This document shows, piece after piece, positions 1 through 15,200 of a stretch of 64,000 nt of DNA. The stretch's first letter is position 1. Every line of letters starts with the position of its first letter. The notes beneath the pieces are model-generated. The model was given only the letters and a program-made list of their open reading frames with translations, made no database searches and was not told the origin of the DNA. Source of the DNA: Lineus longissimus (lineage: Eukaryota; Nemertea; Pilidiophora; Heteronemertea; Lineidae); assembly GCF_910592395.1 (NCBI RefSeq), contig NC_088317.1, forward strand, positions 6,326,001 through 6,390,000, in the 5' to 3' direction. Made by a program: the position numbers and the translations under genes.

Positions 1-48
1 AGATAAATACAACTACTTTGTAACTCTGAATACAAAAACAAAACGTGT

Positions 49-185
49 TAAAGGACCATTGGCATAAGGGCGATATTACCCAGCTGTCGGCTGCCCAGTT
101 ACCCCTCCCATTCTTACAGAAGTAGTTTCCATCAACAAATTGCACAAAAAAATGAAAAATTCAAAATCTGACTGAATTATCATGA
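49..185. repeat. interspersed repeat, copy 1 (partner at 45412-45547)
   Basis: This block closely matches 45412-45547. Both carry the words GGACCATTGGCAT, ATATTACCCAGCT, GTAGTTTCCATCAACAAATT and TCAAAATCTGACTGAATTATC in the same order. It lies in the exchanger intron upstream of the first visible exon. No coding capacity is visible. Confidence 0.8.
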
Positions 186-243
186 TCAGTTCATGTAACT
201 TTTTACCCGACTTCTAGCTACACGCTGTGCTTTTTATTTTCAG

Positions 244-3200
244 GTTATAGCCATTTTCCAAGATATTGGTGTCAACAATATGCTTTATTTTCTCGTGTTT
301 GGAGAATCTCTTTTAAACGGTAAGAAATTGAAGGAGTGTGTCACAACATTTAAATTGTACGTACATGTACATTCATTCCAAGTTTGTACAAAAGAAAAAA
401 TCCTATTCGGACCATATTTTAGTCGAGGGCCAGAGTAATAAAGGATTACTGTATTATTCTGGTCTAAGATTCTGAACCAAAATCAAGGATTTTATGAGAT
501 TAATTCTGCTTTAAGATACAGTAGAACCTCTCTATCAAGGACACCCTTGGAAATGACAGGTGCTGTCCTTAATTAATAGAGAGGTGTCCCGATTAGAGAG
601 GTCAAATTGAATGGAAACAACCAATTTGGGACCGAAACTAGTGTCCTTAATAGAGAGGGTGTCCTTGATAGTGAGTGGTCCGCTGAGCGAGGTTCCACTT
701 TATTTGGCCAAAATCTTACAAGAATCGAAAGGTAGAATGGGGTTATTGTAGCCCCGGTTTATTTGCAGCCCCTGCATTGATGCACGGGGATATCAATCAG
801 TATCATAGGCGAGGCTACAATTAAACCGGGGCTACAATTACCCCATTCTACCGTAGAATCTCTAGAAACTTTGATCAGATCTAGTTAAACAGTAATCCTT
901 TGAGACTCGCCTTGGAATTTTCAAATTGTGGCCGAGCTGGGCATCATGTTGGTCTGCTCCAAAAGTCTTTGGTCATCCACTGCCAAATGCCATATTTGAA
1001 AGGAATGGCTCTCAACAAGTGGCATGCAGTAAATGGGACAAGTTGATGACGCTCTCCGACCAGGACCAATCATGACGCAGAGAGCGATTTGGCTTACAGA
1101 ATTTGTATTTTTACCCCTATTGTTTGTCATTGTTGCAGATGCTGTCACCGTTGTGTTGTACAACATGATGAACACTTTCGTGCAGATGGATTCTATACCC
1201 CTGGCTGAGGTAGGTGGAAAGTGTATCTTTACGATTTATCGAAAGTGTCACTTTTAGATAATTGTGAATCAGTACAAATTATTTTTTTGGTCGATATTGA
1301 TTTGATTTCTGACGGCGGAAATCAGTCGTTGTATGATCTCGTTTGATTATTTGACAATATTTTTCAGGTCTTATACGCGGTGCGTATTTTTGGGGGCCAT
1401 CTCAAACTTAATTGATGTCTCAGTATATTTAACAAGATTAGTCTGGGGCCAGAGGGGTTAAGGATTTTTATATTTGTCTTCATAATTACACTGCATATAC
1501 CCTGATCTTAAATTTAATCTATTTTGCTAAATGTGCCTACCTGTTTACTATAGAGGGTTTTTTTATCATTCGGGTCGCGGGAGGGACATAACATGTTGGT
1601 ATTTTGTTGCATCAATCAATTTTGGAATGGTCCCTTGATGTATTGTAAGTTTTTTTTAATATAGTAGTCATGTTTAAAGTTGTGTGTACGCTGAAATTCT
1701 ATTTTCCATGAATTACACATGGGCGATCGATTGCCCTAATTAGTAAGACGAATCATGCTTATTAACACGTCATGGCAAAATTTTCAGTTTCTTTGGTCAC
1801 AGACAGTACACTGAACTAGCCTTTCGCCCAAGACAGTAGCTATCCAATATGGCGGACCAAAAGAAGCTCTACGCGGTAAAATAAGTACGGTGAGGGGGCG
1901 TCTCAGAAATTATACAGATAGGGGGTTTGATGATTATCCTGACTATCACCTTGTTTACATGTTTGTTGATTGCCATCTGCCTCTCTGTGCTTTGGTGTTC
2001 GATGATTGTCCGATCATGTGTTTGTACGGATTTCTGTCACTAGCAAAACGAACCAAGATTGATTTAATTGAAGAAGAAATTCCCTAAATAAATCGGAGCT
2101 GAAGTGTCAGTATTTCTGTAATAACGTATACTGTACAATAACAAACACTTACTAGGCAGATATACTTCCTTCGAAATCAAGATGGCTGTTTACGAGTTCA
2201 CAATCATCTCTTACTCGGTGTCAAAATAAACCTGGGGGTTGATTAATTATTATCATCAAAATCTTCAAAACTATCTTTCAGATCCTAGTCAAATACTAGT
2301 ATCATGTAGCTAATACATTACCATTTTATGTGATACGAGCGCACAATTCATTATGGACCAAGTCATCACCTTACCAAAAAACATCGGATTTTTGGCTTTG
2401 ATCACTGTTTGGGGAAGTTGCTGGGCTGACTGCCAGAATTGCAAGGGACAATTATCTCAAAACCTGCCACTTCCAACTAGTCTTCCTCCAATGTCAATTC
2501 AGTGTTGTAGACTCTTTCAAAACGCTATTAATGCTGCAGCGAGCTTATTCAAGAAACTCGAATCACTCATTGATTTCATCATAAACATCCTAAATAGCAT
2601 CGCGAGGCAAAAACGTGACATCTGGGTATATAATCTAAAACCTCGAATACAAGGTCTGAGGCTCCGCCCCAATTCATTACAATGGTTTTGAATGGGGATG
2701 AGCCGATAAGTCGGGTACTATTATTTTATCAGTGGCATGGGCCAATGGAGTCGCATGTGTTATAATCACACTCTGATCTTGGCTGACATTGACAGTGAAA
2801 CGAAATCAACATCACTGGTTACAGTAGGCCCATTTTTTCTGATAAAGGAGGCCCAGCCTACAGTCAAGATCAACGTCATTGGCTAACAGAACAATGCGAA
2901 AACGTGACAATCCCTCCTCCATTGTAAAGAATGCGGGTGAAGCCTCGGAGTTTTTATTCGGGGTTTTAAAATCCCTCATCCATTGTAATGAATGCGGGCC
3001 GAGCCTCAGACCTTGTATTCGAAGTTTTAGAGTATTGTCAAGTCGTATGAATTGTGCGCTCATGGTGAAGTTGAAGTCAAGATGGCTGGCGAGTTTATAC
3101 TTATGTCTTCTCACATGGTACAGGTACTAACAATTACTGGACACGTTCTTCTACTTACTGCTGCCAGTGCTAAAGATCTATTAACGGAGTTGTAAATACA

Positions 3201-6200
3201 CCTGTCACGGCGTAACTACTTTTCTTATCGGAGAAGCCACAGAGAATTTATTCATGGCCATTTCCAGCTTTCCCATATAGTTCTTCGCCTAGTACCTGGA
3301 TGAGACGATGCATACTAAGTGCTTTCATGTCGACTATGTCTTCGAGTACTCAAGACACTTAATGTTCATGACAATGACGACAGTCACTTATTGATAGTGG
3401 TAATGATATCAGTAATGATAATTACAATGAATAATAAAACATTGCAATGAAGAGTTGCACTGCGGAAAATGCAGTATCTGCCCCTCCTGCAAGCCGCCTG
3501 CTGGGGATGGTGTCTCCAAGATATGACGACTTCATAACTATAACCGAGTTGACAGATCTGATCATCACAGATTACCCGTATTGTTTAAAATAGACGGCTC
3601 AGATTAATTTGGTGAATATTTTGTCCTCAGTATGTTTTGTCGCGCATGAGAGACGAGTCCATCCCAAAACTAATAATCTGAAATTTTCAACAAGAGCGAT
3701 GAAAAAACAGTCTACTTTATGGTACGTGTATATCACAATGTGAAGTTGAGGTGCCGGATGTGACGACATTGACGATGGGTGACGTCAGCCAATTATTGTT
3801 CTCTCTTTAACAAAAAACGGTGAGGACTTGATCAGTGGAGGTGAGCTTTATCGGATGACACAGAATTCTATCTGAAATGTTATTGTCCTTAAATTGGGCT
3901 GGGCACTTTGGGGATATTTTTATGTTGATGATTAATATATTCCTTTCAGATTGGGAAAGGCTTTGCATCCTTCTTCACAGTCAGTCTTGGTGGGCTTGTA
4001 ATTGGTCTCATCTTCGGTTTGGTGACTGCTTTTCTGCTAAAATTCACGTCGGACGTGAGAGGTCAGTCAGTTTCCATTCTCAGTAAAACACCCTGATAAA
4101 TGATTCCCGAGATTGCCGAGCAACTTATCCTAATCCTGGGTATTCCAGGCAGGCCTTCCAGCTTCCAATCAGCCTAATACTCCGTACCGGAGGTGTTACT
4201 GATTATAATACCAGAGCCTGCCGCGGATGATGTTGTTTGTGCGTGCGCACACTTGGAGAATGGCTGCATCACAAGCAACTACGTTGGTAAATTTATTTGA
4301 ATAAGCTGTATCCATCTGGTAACAAATTGACAATGTAACATCATATGCACTATAGATATCAATGTAAAATGACTCGTGGGTCACTCTGTGGTGGATCCAA
4401 ACCGTATATATTTTCGTATGTGTTCACTATCCGTAGGACAAATCGGCGAGAACTTACATGGTGCAAATTATGCTTAGAGAACCTTATTACCAGATGAAAG
4501 CAGCAAGGTTTCTTTGAAAGACTTCACAAGAGTTTTTTCTACTTCCCTCAGTAACTTATTTCTTTCCCAGGACAGGCCAGCTCGGCAAGCTAAAAGGCCT
4601 GTCTGATGCTGGAAGATTCTCACGGCAATTTGGGGAATGAATTTTTCCAGGGATCCCGTATTTGGTTAATTTGTTTGAAATCCAGTGTGTTTTCCTTTAT
4701 TAAAGCGAATCCTAAACTGGCGTGTTCCTATAAGCTTTTCCATCAATACAATCGCTGAACGTGTTAAACGATGAAAGATAATGACAAATGTTATATGCCA
4801 AAGAATCACTCCGTAAACTCCCTGTCTCTTCATTTCAGTTGTGGAGCCTTTGTTTGTCTTCATATTAGCTTATCTAAGCTATCTTGTTGCCGAGCTGTTC
4901 CACTTATCAGCATTGATAAGGTAGGTTTTATAGCCCTAATAGTAGTCCCATCCAGGCACTTTACGTTCACTCGCTTCTCCTACGATCAACAAAGTACAAA
5001 CTATACGTCAACGCAAGATAAAAAATAAAATACGTTAATTCCTCCTGGTCGAAGGTTTGTCGTCTATTTTTTGCTATTACTCTACAAAAGCGTCGATATA
5101 TTAAGAACAAAAAACGACATTCGCCATAAATTACGTCTTGCGCCTAGAGAATTTCACTCCCATCACCAAGGTAATGAGGTATGGAGATGTTATCAGCCAC
5201 TGTCACACCTGTTAGATGCTATCTGTTTTTAATTCCTATGAAACAGTTTGGTAATAGCATTGAGGAATAGCAGAGTAGATGGTGGAAGACAACTGCAGGT
5301 GAAAAGACAGATTTATATTGACGGCAGTCGTTTGTTTGTTGTTTTTTTTCCGGGTGGGGGGAGGCATTACTTCGTTTTGTCAGCTGAAAGTCCCCCGAGT
5401 TACGAGATTTTTCCACAAGCAGCAGATTTCCTGAATAAGTGAGTCGGTCCTCAATCAAGCATATCAGGGGCGAAGGCTTTGGAGGCATCGCACGCACAGA
5501 AGATCGATGTCTGCTTTTAAGATTAAGATTTTATAGCCTGAGACTAATTCAATACCCGGAGATGCCAGTTGAGCATGCTCAGAAAGAGAATGTATGCCTG
5601 GATTTTATGTCTCGTATTGCATGCGCAATGTAAGTTTGGTGTATCTGCCTTTTTAATTTAATTCTGAACCTTTACAAATTTCAGTTTGATTGCCTGTGGT
5701 ATCATGCAAGCTCAATACGCATTCCATAACATTTCACACAAGTCGTATACCACCGTCAAATATTTCATCAAAATGATGAGGTATGTTTGTCGTTGTTTCA
5801 CATTAGGTATATACTTTATAAAATGACTTAATTAGTGCATTAATCAATAATTAATGGGTATCAGTTCGATGGTAACCACCTTGCAATTAAACAAGGAAAG
5901 GCGGAATAGCATCCAGTCCATGTCATTTGCAGAGAGGGCAAAAGAGTGCGGATAGGGTGAGGGCGCCATTGTGCGCCTGTGATGTGAAAGCCGGCGCAAC
6001 ACCACACGTAGCTATATTTGGCGGAACCTTGAGGAGGATGCTGGAATTGTTGGATGCGGGAATGCCAGCGTGCCATCCAGGGTGGTAAACTGTGACCAAA
6101 CCAAACCTTACCAACCTGTGACAGCTAATAAGATTCATGACCCTGGTTTCCAAAAAGGAACCAGGCGGTATCCCTTATTAGGGAAATAGCGTATTACGGC

Positions 6201-9200
6201 ATGCAGAATTCTAGTTGGTACATTTGGATGGCTCTACTTGCTATTTAGAATTGAACTAGCTTGCGCCATCTTCAAGCGCAAGCGAGAATGAGGCTCAAAG
6301 GTAAAACTCATGCACTGCTAAATGAATTCAACGGCAATTAATAACTTTTGCCACAGTAGATATATTATACCCGCAAGTGTTACTAACATATTTACCAAAT
6401 TATCCTTATTTCAGCGCCATAAGCGAAGCTGTGATATTTCTTTTTCTGGGGATGGCTCTGGTTAAGGCTGACCATGAGTGGCATACTGGGTTCGTCCTAT
6501 GGACGCTGCTGATTATATTCATCGTCAGATTCTTTAGTAAGTATAAGCAACACGAAAATAACCCCTAATACAACAGTGAACATGCGTACAAAGCTATATG
6601 TAAGGTCGAAAAAAAGCTAAGTCTTTACAAATAGCACTTTGACAAAGGTCCTGCAGGTCGAAACTAACAGCACAACATTATTGGACGAGACCGATTTGGT
6701 TTTGTCAATATATTCTATCAGCTGGTAAAACGATAAAGCCAGGAATTATCCTGTTCTAAAATGGTACGTGTCTCCGCTGTAAATGCGTCGTATGAATCGG
6801 GCAACATGGAGTGTTTTCATGAATATCTTATTGAGTCGATCGATACCAAAATCGTTTCTAAGACACTTCAATTGATAGAGCTAGAGGCGATTTGGTTTGC
6901 TAACTGTAAGCATGCAGTTCTTCACCCAAGCCTTTGCATAACTATCTTAATTTTGTAGATAGTACCTACGTCTTTAATAGGGCCTCGTAAGTTACATGAA
7001 AGAAGGAACCCGATTTCAGATAAGACGTACATGTACATCTCATCTTAAATCAAGGTGTCCCATAAATTCGAGTTTTATTTAGTATTTTTTTCTGTACTGG
7101 TACCACCAGCCTGTGATTGACTGTTCTTCTGTGTTACCATAGTTTTATCTAAATCCCTGGATCACCATGTTATTCAAAAAGCCAATCCAAAAAAAGTGTC
7201 AATACTTTTAAATTACAGGTGTTTTTTTGTTGACCTTCATCGCCAACAGTTACAAAGGCAGAATGAGGAAAATCAATCCGCACGAACAGTTCATAATGGT
7301 AAGTAAAGTATAACGGTTCAATTCAAATGTCAACCATCGGCACAAATCGTGTGTTGTTTTTTGCGATTTCAGCGGAATTTGTTGATACTTCAGAATACTA
7401 GTATTTTAAAATTTGGCGAAAACCGCCTGAAACTGTATGACCTTTGAATGATAGGCCTGGATATAAGCCAGACACACAAATACCCCGCTGTGAAGGAAAT
7501 TTATGTCACAGGTAGTCTTTATGACATGATGAAGTCGGAGAGAGCAGAGAGAGCCAAGGAGTTAGATTATAGAGTCATTGTTTATCGAGGCGTGATTAAA
7601 GGGTCACAACTAGAAGGCCGGGATTGTATCGTTTTAACGGATTACATAACATCTTCTTTTTATCTTGGTATGCCAATACAGTTGGTATCACCGTTGGATT
7701 CCCTTTTAGCGAGGGTAGCAGCTTGTAGCCACTTATAAAAGCCTAGCAAGAACGGGTTAAAATGGAGATTTTTTTTCAACAGCCTGGTCAAAACCTAAGG
7801 CGGGCATACATTTTCATTCAGAAAAAAGGGCCTTCAATGACCAAAGAGAGTGGGACAGTATTCAACATAGTTTTTTTCCCATGAATATTCCTACCATTAC
7901 AAAGAATGCAGATTGCAATGTAAGAATGCAAATGTAAGTGGTTCGCGAATTCCGCGAAAGGAGAAGTCTCATAAAGATTGCTATTCACAGTATTAGAATC
8001 GTGCCTCATGCTTTAATTTTTCGCGTCGGGTAACCTTAACTAGTTGCAATACCTCTGATATATAATGCACCAGAGCTCGAGCATGATGTTGCCATAGTGA
8101 CATGCCAAGCGATTTTCACTAGCGGAAGCCATATTCTTTCCACCCCATTAACGTCTTCTTTGGTATTAAGTTAAATACTGTTCCGAAATTAAGTTCCAAC
8201 CACCTATGTCCCTAGTATTGCTCCGATCGTCCATATATCGACGTCAATGCTAAGAAGAAATCGTTTAGAAAAAATCCCAAACACAGTTAGGTTTATTCAT
8301 AAAAAGTTCCAGACCGTTTATTTCAATATCACGCTGAAAGCGGGATAGATCTTTGTCTAATTTTGCACTTTCTACATGACGCTGCACATTTCAAATGCAT
8401 GCACGAATAATGATCACGCACCTTCATTGACGCCCCTCGATCTATCACTGTTGCTCTGATTTATCGTTTTTCATCACCATCAATTTGCTACGCCACAAAC
8501 AGTTAGTGGTGTAGCCGATCTAGATGAATAATTAAACGTAGTACCCCATTTACACATAATCTCCCAAATCCGGCTGCATGACACTTCCGTCCGTAAAAAC
8601 TGATTCACGTGTGATGAATTGTACAAAAAGCACTATTGTCCGAACCAATTTCACATTCTATTTATTAAACATGTTTAAGGTGGGACCCTGGGGCAATTTG
8701 AGTGGATATTTTGCTGGGTCATCTGGATAATTTTGCAAATTAAAGGAGAAATTTAAAAAGAAGGAAATCTTCTCAATTGCTCAATTACTTTTTCTAGATC
8801 ATAAAAGGAGTGCGCAAACAATCGTTTCCAATTCAACTCAATCAGTGTAACTTCACCCCTGGCAAACCATGCTCAAAGTAGTTTCTACAGGAAGGGGTAA
8901 CTTCCTCCTGCGCTAATCCAGAATTCCGTTTCATCGGTCTCTGACTCTATTTTCAGGCGTATGGCGGTCTTCGAGGTGCTGTGTCGTTTTCCCTAGCAGC
9001 TATGTTACCAAGCGGTAAAGCGTTTCTACCACAAAGGGACCTTTTCCTCACCACCACACTTGTAGTTGTCCTCTGCACCGTATTCATACAGGTATTTTTT
9101 CTAAGTATCCAATGACTTGGATCTTACTGTAAACCGCATACCCTCGCAGGTAGGCCTATTTTTTCTTATTTCGTGACTAATATCTTTGCGCAAAAAAATT

Positions 9201-12200
9201 AAATCGCGAAGTTATCTTTATTGGAAAACCAAGAAGAAATGTCAAAAATAAAATATCTTGATTCGTAAAAATAAATTTGCGCGAACGGACATATTTGCTG
9301 AACTAAACCTATTTCAAAGCACCTACCCTCAGGCTTCTTCTCAGTAAGACCGTTTTGATATTAAGAGAGATTTTAATATATGCATAAAGTTGCCTATTAT
9401 AGTTGTCTTATCGTGTCGTTTCCTTTTGAAATATATCCGAGCACGAACTTAATACAAGAATCTCCCCCTTTATCATTTTGAATTGCGAATGCCAGAAAAT
9501 GTTGTCGTTGCACCGGAAAATAAGGATGAGGGCGAACCAGAACACAACACATTTATTCAACACTACATGTGCATATCAAAAGCAGGAATCACAGAAAGGT
9601 CAATGTCTGCGCAGTCATTCACCATTTCATGAAAGTATTTAATTTCCAATTTTGTAAGCATGATAAGTTTCAATGTCGTCAGATGGCGTCAGTCGCATTG
9701 TGTCGTCCCGATCTTTGTAGACAATGCCACTGACTCAATCTAACGCCAACGGAAGAAATCATCCTTATTTTCGAAACAAAACAAACTCGATGATCTAATC
9801 ATAACTATTTTAAAGACCTCTGCGACACGATCGCGCAGATATATCTCTGTCAACAACCAGTTGCATATAATGTACATATATTTTGTAGAACTAGTCCTAT
9901 CATTTATTTTTTAGGGCATTACTGTGAAGCCACTTGTCCAACTGCTGAAGATAAAAAAAGCAAACATAGGCTGTCTCAGCGTATCACAGGAGGTCCATAC
10001 TCATGTAAGTGTAGCGTTCTATACGTGGGGGGGATAAAATCCTGCGAAATTATGGGGATATATAGATATATGAAATAAACAGTTTTCTACCATACGTCTA
10101 CGCTTCACCAATACACTTTGTTGTATTCTTTAAGATCAATCGAAGTACTTTTGTTTCTTCGGGAGAATTTGTTGCTTGTTTTGTCCGGTAAAATGTACAC
10201 ACGTCACAAGTTTCCCACTAACAAATTTTAGAATGAATTGCAATTAACACCATTCCCGATGACCCTGTAGTTAAAAGGCGTCCGCTTCGTGAACGTAGCG
10301 TTAAGCCCCGCGGTGGTGGCTCATCCCGAATGGGCTGGTAAGCCGTCTGCAGTTTGATACATTACAAAATGCCTTCTCGCCAGTCATTCGAGATAGGAGT
10401 TCGGAGGTAAAGTGCACTGTTTCAAGCCAAATCTCACTGACGCTTTATTAAACAAACTTATAATACTTTTCACACCGTTCGACCGTCTAGGTCCAAGACC
10501 ACATGATGGCCGGTATTGAAGAAATCATAGGTCGGCGAGGAAACAACTTCTGGAGGGTAAGTCAACATGGTTAAGTAGAAAAAATTGCGAATGGGCAGGT
10601 CATTAGTTCGGTGGGCTTGCTGAGCTTAATGAGTTGATATAATAACTACAATTTACAACACTGTGGGTTTTGGATGTTGCGCCTAACATCGCGAGGGTGA
10701 AGCTAAAATGTGGGTGAAAAACGAAGTACTTCCACTAAATAGGCTTTGGGTGAATTGACAACGCCACCGGACAGCTCAAAATTTCAAACTAATATATATA
10801 AAACATTGAAGTGCGGTCTGATTGCATTTTGACTGTATCCAAATTTTGTACCGACAAAGTGGTTTTGAATGCGACACCGAAACAACGTTGGTCAAAACGA
10901 GGCGCAGTGTATTTTGCATGTAATGCATACATTGCAAGCAAGACTTCCCTCACAGCCTAACACCGAAGCAATGTTCTACAAGGACAGAGGGAGTGGAACT
11001 ATTTGTATGTGTAGGGTTTGTTGGGTTGTTCTGGTCAGTTCAGTGCGTCGACCGAAGCCAGTTTTTTTTCATTGTCGTCCCCCACCCCCTGCTTTGCTCC
11101 ACACTGTAAAAACCCAACAAAATACCTTGTTAAAAACTACAAACAAATGTTATACCTTCCGGAACAAAACATGTTTTAAAAACGTTAAACACGTGATAGA
11201 TGATTTGGAGAAATTTGGTTGTTTTTACAGTGCGGGGAAACCTTTCGATCTCAAGACATCTTTAGAACAAATATGTATAAGGGTCATGTGAGAGGTAACC
11301 ATTGTTTGTATTTGCCTTCAGACGTTTCTAGACCATGTGGACGAGAAGTATCTGAAGTCGTGGTTACAGAGGGAACCCATGAGGAAGGTCGATAAGATCA
11401 TGGCAACCTATGAAAAGATTGCACTAAAGTAAGTTGTTACCTGTCCGTCAGTTCCGTACATCAGTCATTCTCATTCAACATTGGCAAACTACATTAGTAA
11501 AGGTGCATTTTGTTAAACATTTTGTCATTCAGTTATATCGGTTGGCCAAAAAATCGCAGCGTACTTAATCAATGAATAGTCCATGGGCTGTACTGATTAC
11601 AGAACATTTAAGATTAGTGCGATGCGGTATTTTTTGGTTACCCGTTCTGTCACCAAAATCTGTGAGTGTAGACAACTTAGGCAGGCTTGGCCAGATTGAT
11701 CGGCGCAGTGCTCATTATCAAGCGAACCGATGTAAACGGCGTAGGCCTACACCATGATGAAGTAGCCCACCCTACTAGATCATGATCAGCATCACCCAGT
11801 CACCTTTCTTGAGCACAGACCGTACCAAAGTCAAACAATCAACCAACAAAACGTTTTTTACTATAAGCCTAGGCATGATGCGATGCACATTGTTGGATAG
11901 GGTTTTGCTGGACGAAGTTTGTTACTGCTTGCTACGCAGTCGACTGATGACGACGACGACAGATGCGGCGACTCGATCAGTCTTCAATCGAAAGCTGATA
12001 TTCCCGGCAGCCACAGTCAACTTAACACGTGTAAAACTCAACATCAACTTAACACGTGTAAAGTGTAAACGCCAAATTCGCTCAGTGCAGGAAACGTGAT
12101 CCCACCAGCAATTGACGAACAAGCTCTACCTTGTTCGACTCGATGTTTCTTTTGTAGACAACACTTCGCAAGCTTACCCGGGTCGAAGGTGGCTAATGAT

Positions 12201-15200
12201 TTCTACATCCAACAGCAGGAGAAAAAGAAGGAGAAAATGTAAGTTGGTCAGGATTGTTCCATCTATACATGTAATTGGTTAATTGAAGAAGGTTTGCGAT
12301 GACTTCTCCGGGTAAACGTAGGTTCAACAGTACTGGTAATTCTACCATACAACTTTTTCACTGTTCAAATGATACGTTGCCGATATGGTGTGCTATTAAG
12401 CATGTTAAAACCTGACAAGTAAGCTGTCGGATCATGATGGCAAAAGGATAACAATTCGATGACTAATCCACCTTGCAGGCATGCACTGATTTCAGTAAGA
12501 CGCACCGGGTGAATTAGGCATAAAGTTGATTATAACGACAAAGAAAATACTGGTTTGAAATTGCGGGAAGTTGAATTATACAGCAGCGATTTTGCCGCTT
12601 TAACAGGCTTTGTAATCAGTTGTAATACCATTACCGAGCCATGATTCACTCGTTCCCCCATGCGTAATTAATCAAAAAACGCACGTTCTTGCTCACCAAG
12701 GCGCGTTTTGTCCAAAGAAAGGCGCGCGTTTTGGCGAGTGATTTGGCTTACAACCCGGAGCACACACCCTCAAAACTCGAGACCCCTCGATCACAAGGTC
12801 GACGCTCACCGGTTGTGCCACCGCGCTGTACTAACTATGGCTAATTGTGTCGAATTGATGCCATGGCTTCACGAGAAATCCGATAGAACTTAGCAAGTAC
12901 TATTTCGAATGCTTCTTCAATAATAATTGTGATCAGCATGGTTCATTTTATACTTTTTTTCCTACCCATTATTATTCTTATTATTTAGTTGCCAAGCTAT
13001 CGCAGGTGCCAATCCGCCGGAGTTTGCAGGAGATGATGGTACTCCATTCAGACCGCGGGCCAAGACCATTGGCCATGCGCCAGCAACAGAGAAAACACCA
13101 ATGATCAGGAGAAGATCACGAAGTAAGCTTGAGCGGATAGCAAAATGTTCAGTTCGCATGGTCTGCATCTTAAAGCACGTATTTGCAATCAACTTGACTC
13201 TTTTTGCAGAAGTTTCCCCGCTGCGGCCACATCCGTGGTAACATTCCAATCCAGTAGTCTAACCTTCCCATTACAACCTTGTAAAGAAATCCCCTGAGCA
13301 GGATTGGATGCGCAGTCGCCAATGAATTTACGACTAGCCCATATACTATACATGCTATAGGCGGCTTAGGGTGGCGCTGATTGGCCGCTGTCGGGAGCAA
13401 AATTCTAAACGGTTGTTTTAATTTTGAAATCAGCGGATCGTGGCTCGTTCTATCGCCTCAGAATAAACTGCTCGGTTCTAAATGTTCAATCCGACGCATA
13501 AAAAACTGACAACGATTTACGCAATCTTAGGTCTAGCTAGCCAGTGCGGTGGAGCCGGGCGTAACGTATGTCCCGGATTGACCCAGAGACCAACTGTTAA
13601 CATTAAAAATGAGAACCTACACATTTTCGAATAGGGACGGTCTCTATGGCACATTGAGACTTTAAGCTAGATGGTTTTGTGACCAATAGGGGGCGCTACC
13701 TTTGACACTACCCAGAACCCACAAACGGTCAAAAATCACACCAAATTTCCCCGACTGGGCACGAAGGAGCGGGCTCATTATGTGAAGAAGATTTTCCGGG
13801 CACATGAGTCGCCACGATAGCCAGATATATAATATATTTTGAGGTTCAATTCAAAAAGTGTACCCCATCACAGCTTTTTTTGCTGTATGGCCCTGCACAT
13901 GAACCAATGAAATTCGCCCTCGTTGAACTTGGACAAACCTCGCCCCGCGGCTTGGACGTATCATCGCGTATGATGCCTAACTGAGGCTGTTGAGTTGGTC
14001 CCCAACTCACTAAAGCACAGAAGCACAGAACTCACAAAACCTAAGAAAAATAAGCGATGCGTCTTCTGAACATTGACAACAAGATCATGACGTTAAAGTT
14101 AATAGCACTTGAACAGGCCAGGCCCATTCTTATCCAAGGGTACGGCATGCGTCTGAGGAACTACATTTTTGGCGGTAGGACAAAACTGACCTCGTACCCA
14201 CTGGCTAGTGAGACCACCAGTCGTCTCATTCACAAATAACACAATTTGATCATTATTGTGCACTTGCAGATATTTTTCCCCAGATAATGTTATACTACAT
14301 GTATATATAAAACCCGACGTCCAACTCCGGTGTACCTTGCGTCTACGTATTTTGGTTTTAAAAGTTCCGATATGTAACCAGTTTGTAGCCACTGTTGGCC
14401 AATCACGAGGCAGACAGTTTTTCTAATGGTGGGTGTAGGAGATAGAGGGTTAGAATTTTTGTTAAATGACTTCATCATTCTTTGTTCTTGAGATTCTCTG
14501 CTATTCGACAGATACTACCACACCGCCAGCGGACGGATGCTCAAAATAACATATCGCTTCAAATCTTGCTTTTTTAAAGTTGCCAACTCCACTATTTCGA
14601 ATGTCACATGCTAACAATGTAATGTTACGTCTTGTCGTTCAAGTTGGGCGGCACCCCCGGTCCTATTCGACGAGGAGGTCAGCTCCTGCAGAAGAACCAA
14701 TCGATAAAGATGAACTTAGGAAGATATTATCATGGAGGCCCGCTGCAGTAAGTTTGAGGGAATAGGGAGCACATTTGACTGGATAACTGTAAAATGTCCT
14801 CGGTCTACAATGTTAAAAGGCTCAACTTGGTAAAAATTAAGTTATGTAGCCTGACGGCATTGATAATGGACTTTGTGGTAATCGTGTTATTGATAAGGCG
14901 CATACGTAGTTCGGCCTGTAGGTGCAGATGATGGCGCGAAAATTTTGGGACGATCCTTATCGATTTCCCAAAAATCGACGGGGCCATCTACATTATTTCC
15001 ACGTAAACTGTTTCAATCGTCTTTCCCTCAGGACCTTCATCAGACATTTGATCGTAACCTGTACAGCGAAGACGACCAGGACTTGGAACAGCAGCTTCGG
15101 TACAAGCGCATGCTCGCCTCCTGGGCGCTGCGATCATACAGCACCACACAGGCACCAGAGGAAGACTCCTACCCCAACAACAGTAACCAGGAACGGAATC

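Noticed and set aside
10250-10420. tRNA- or SINE-like block near CTGTAGTTAAAAGGCGTCCG
   Set aside because: No B-box and no stem pairing could be found.
10869-11291. 140-codon + strand ORF
   Set aside because: It lies in an exchanger intron immediately before a real exon, in a different frame, with no signature or splice logic.
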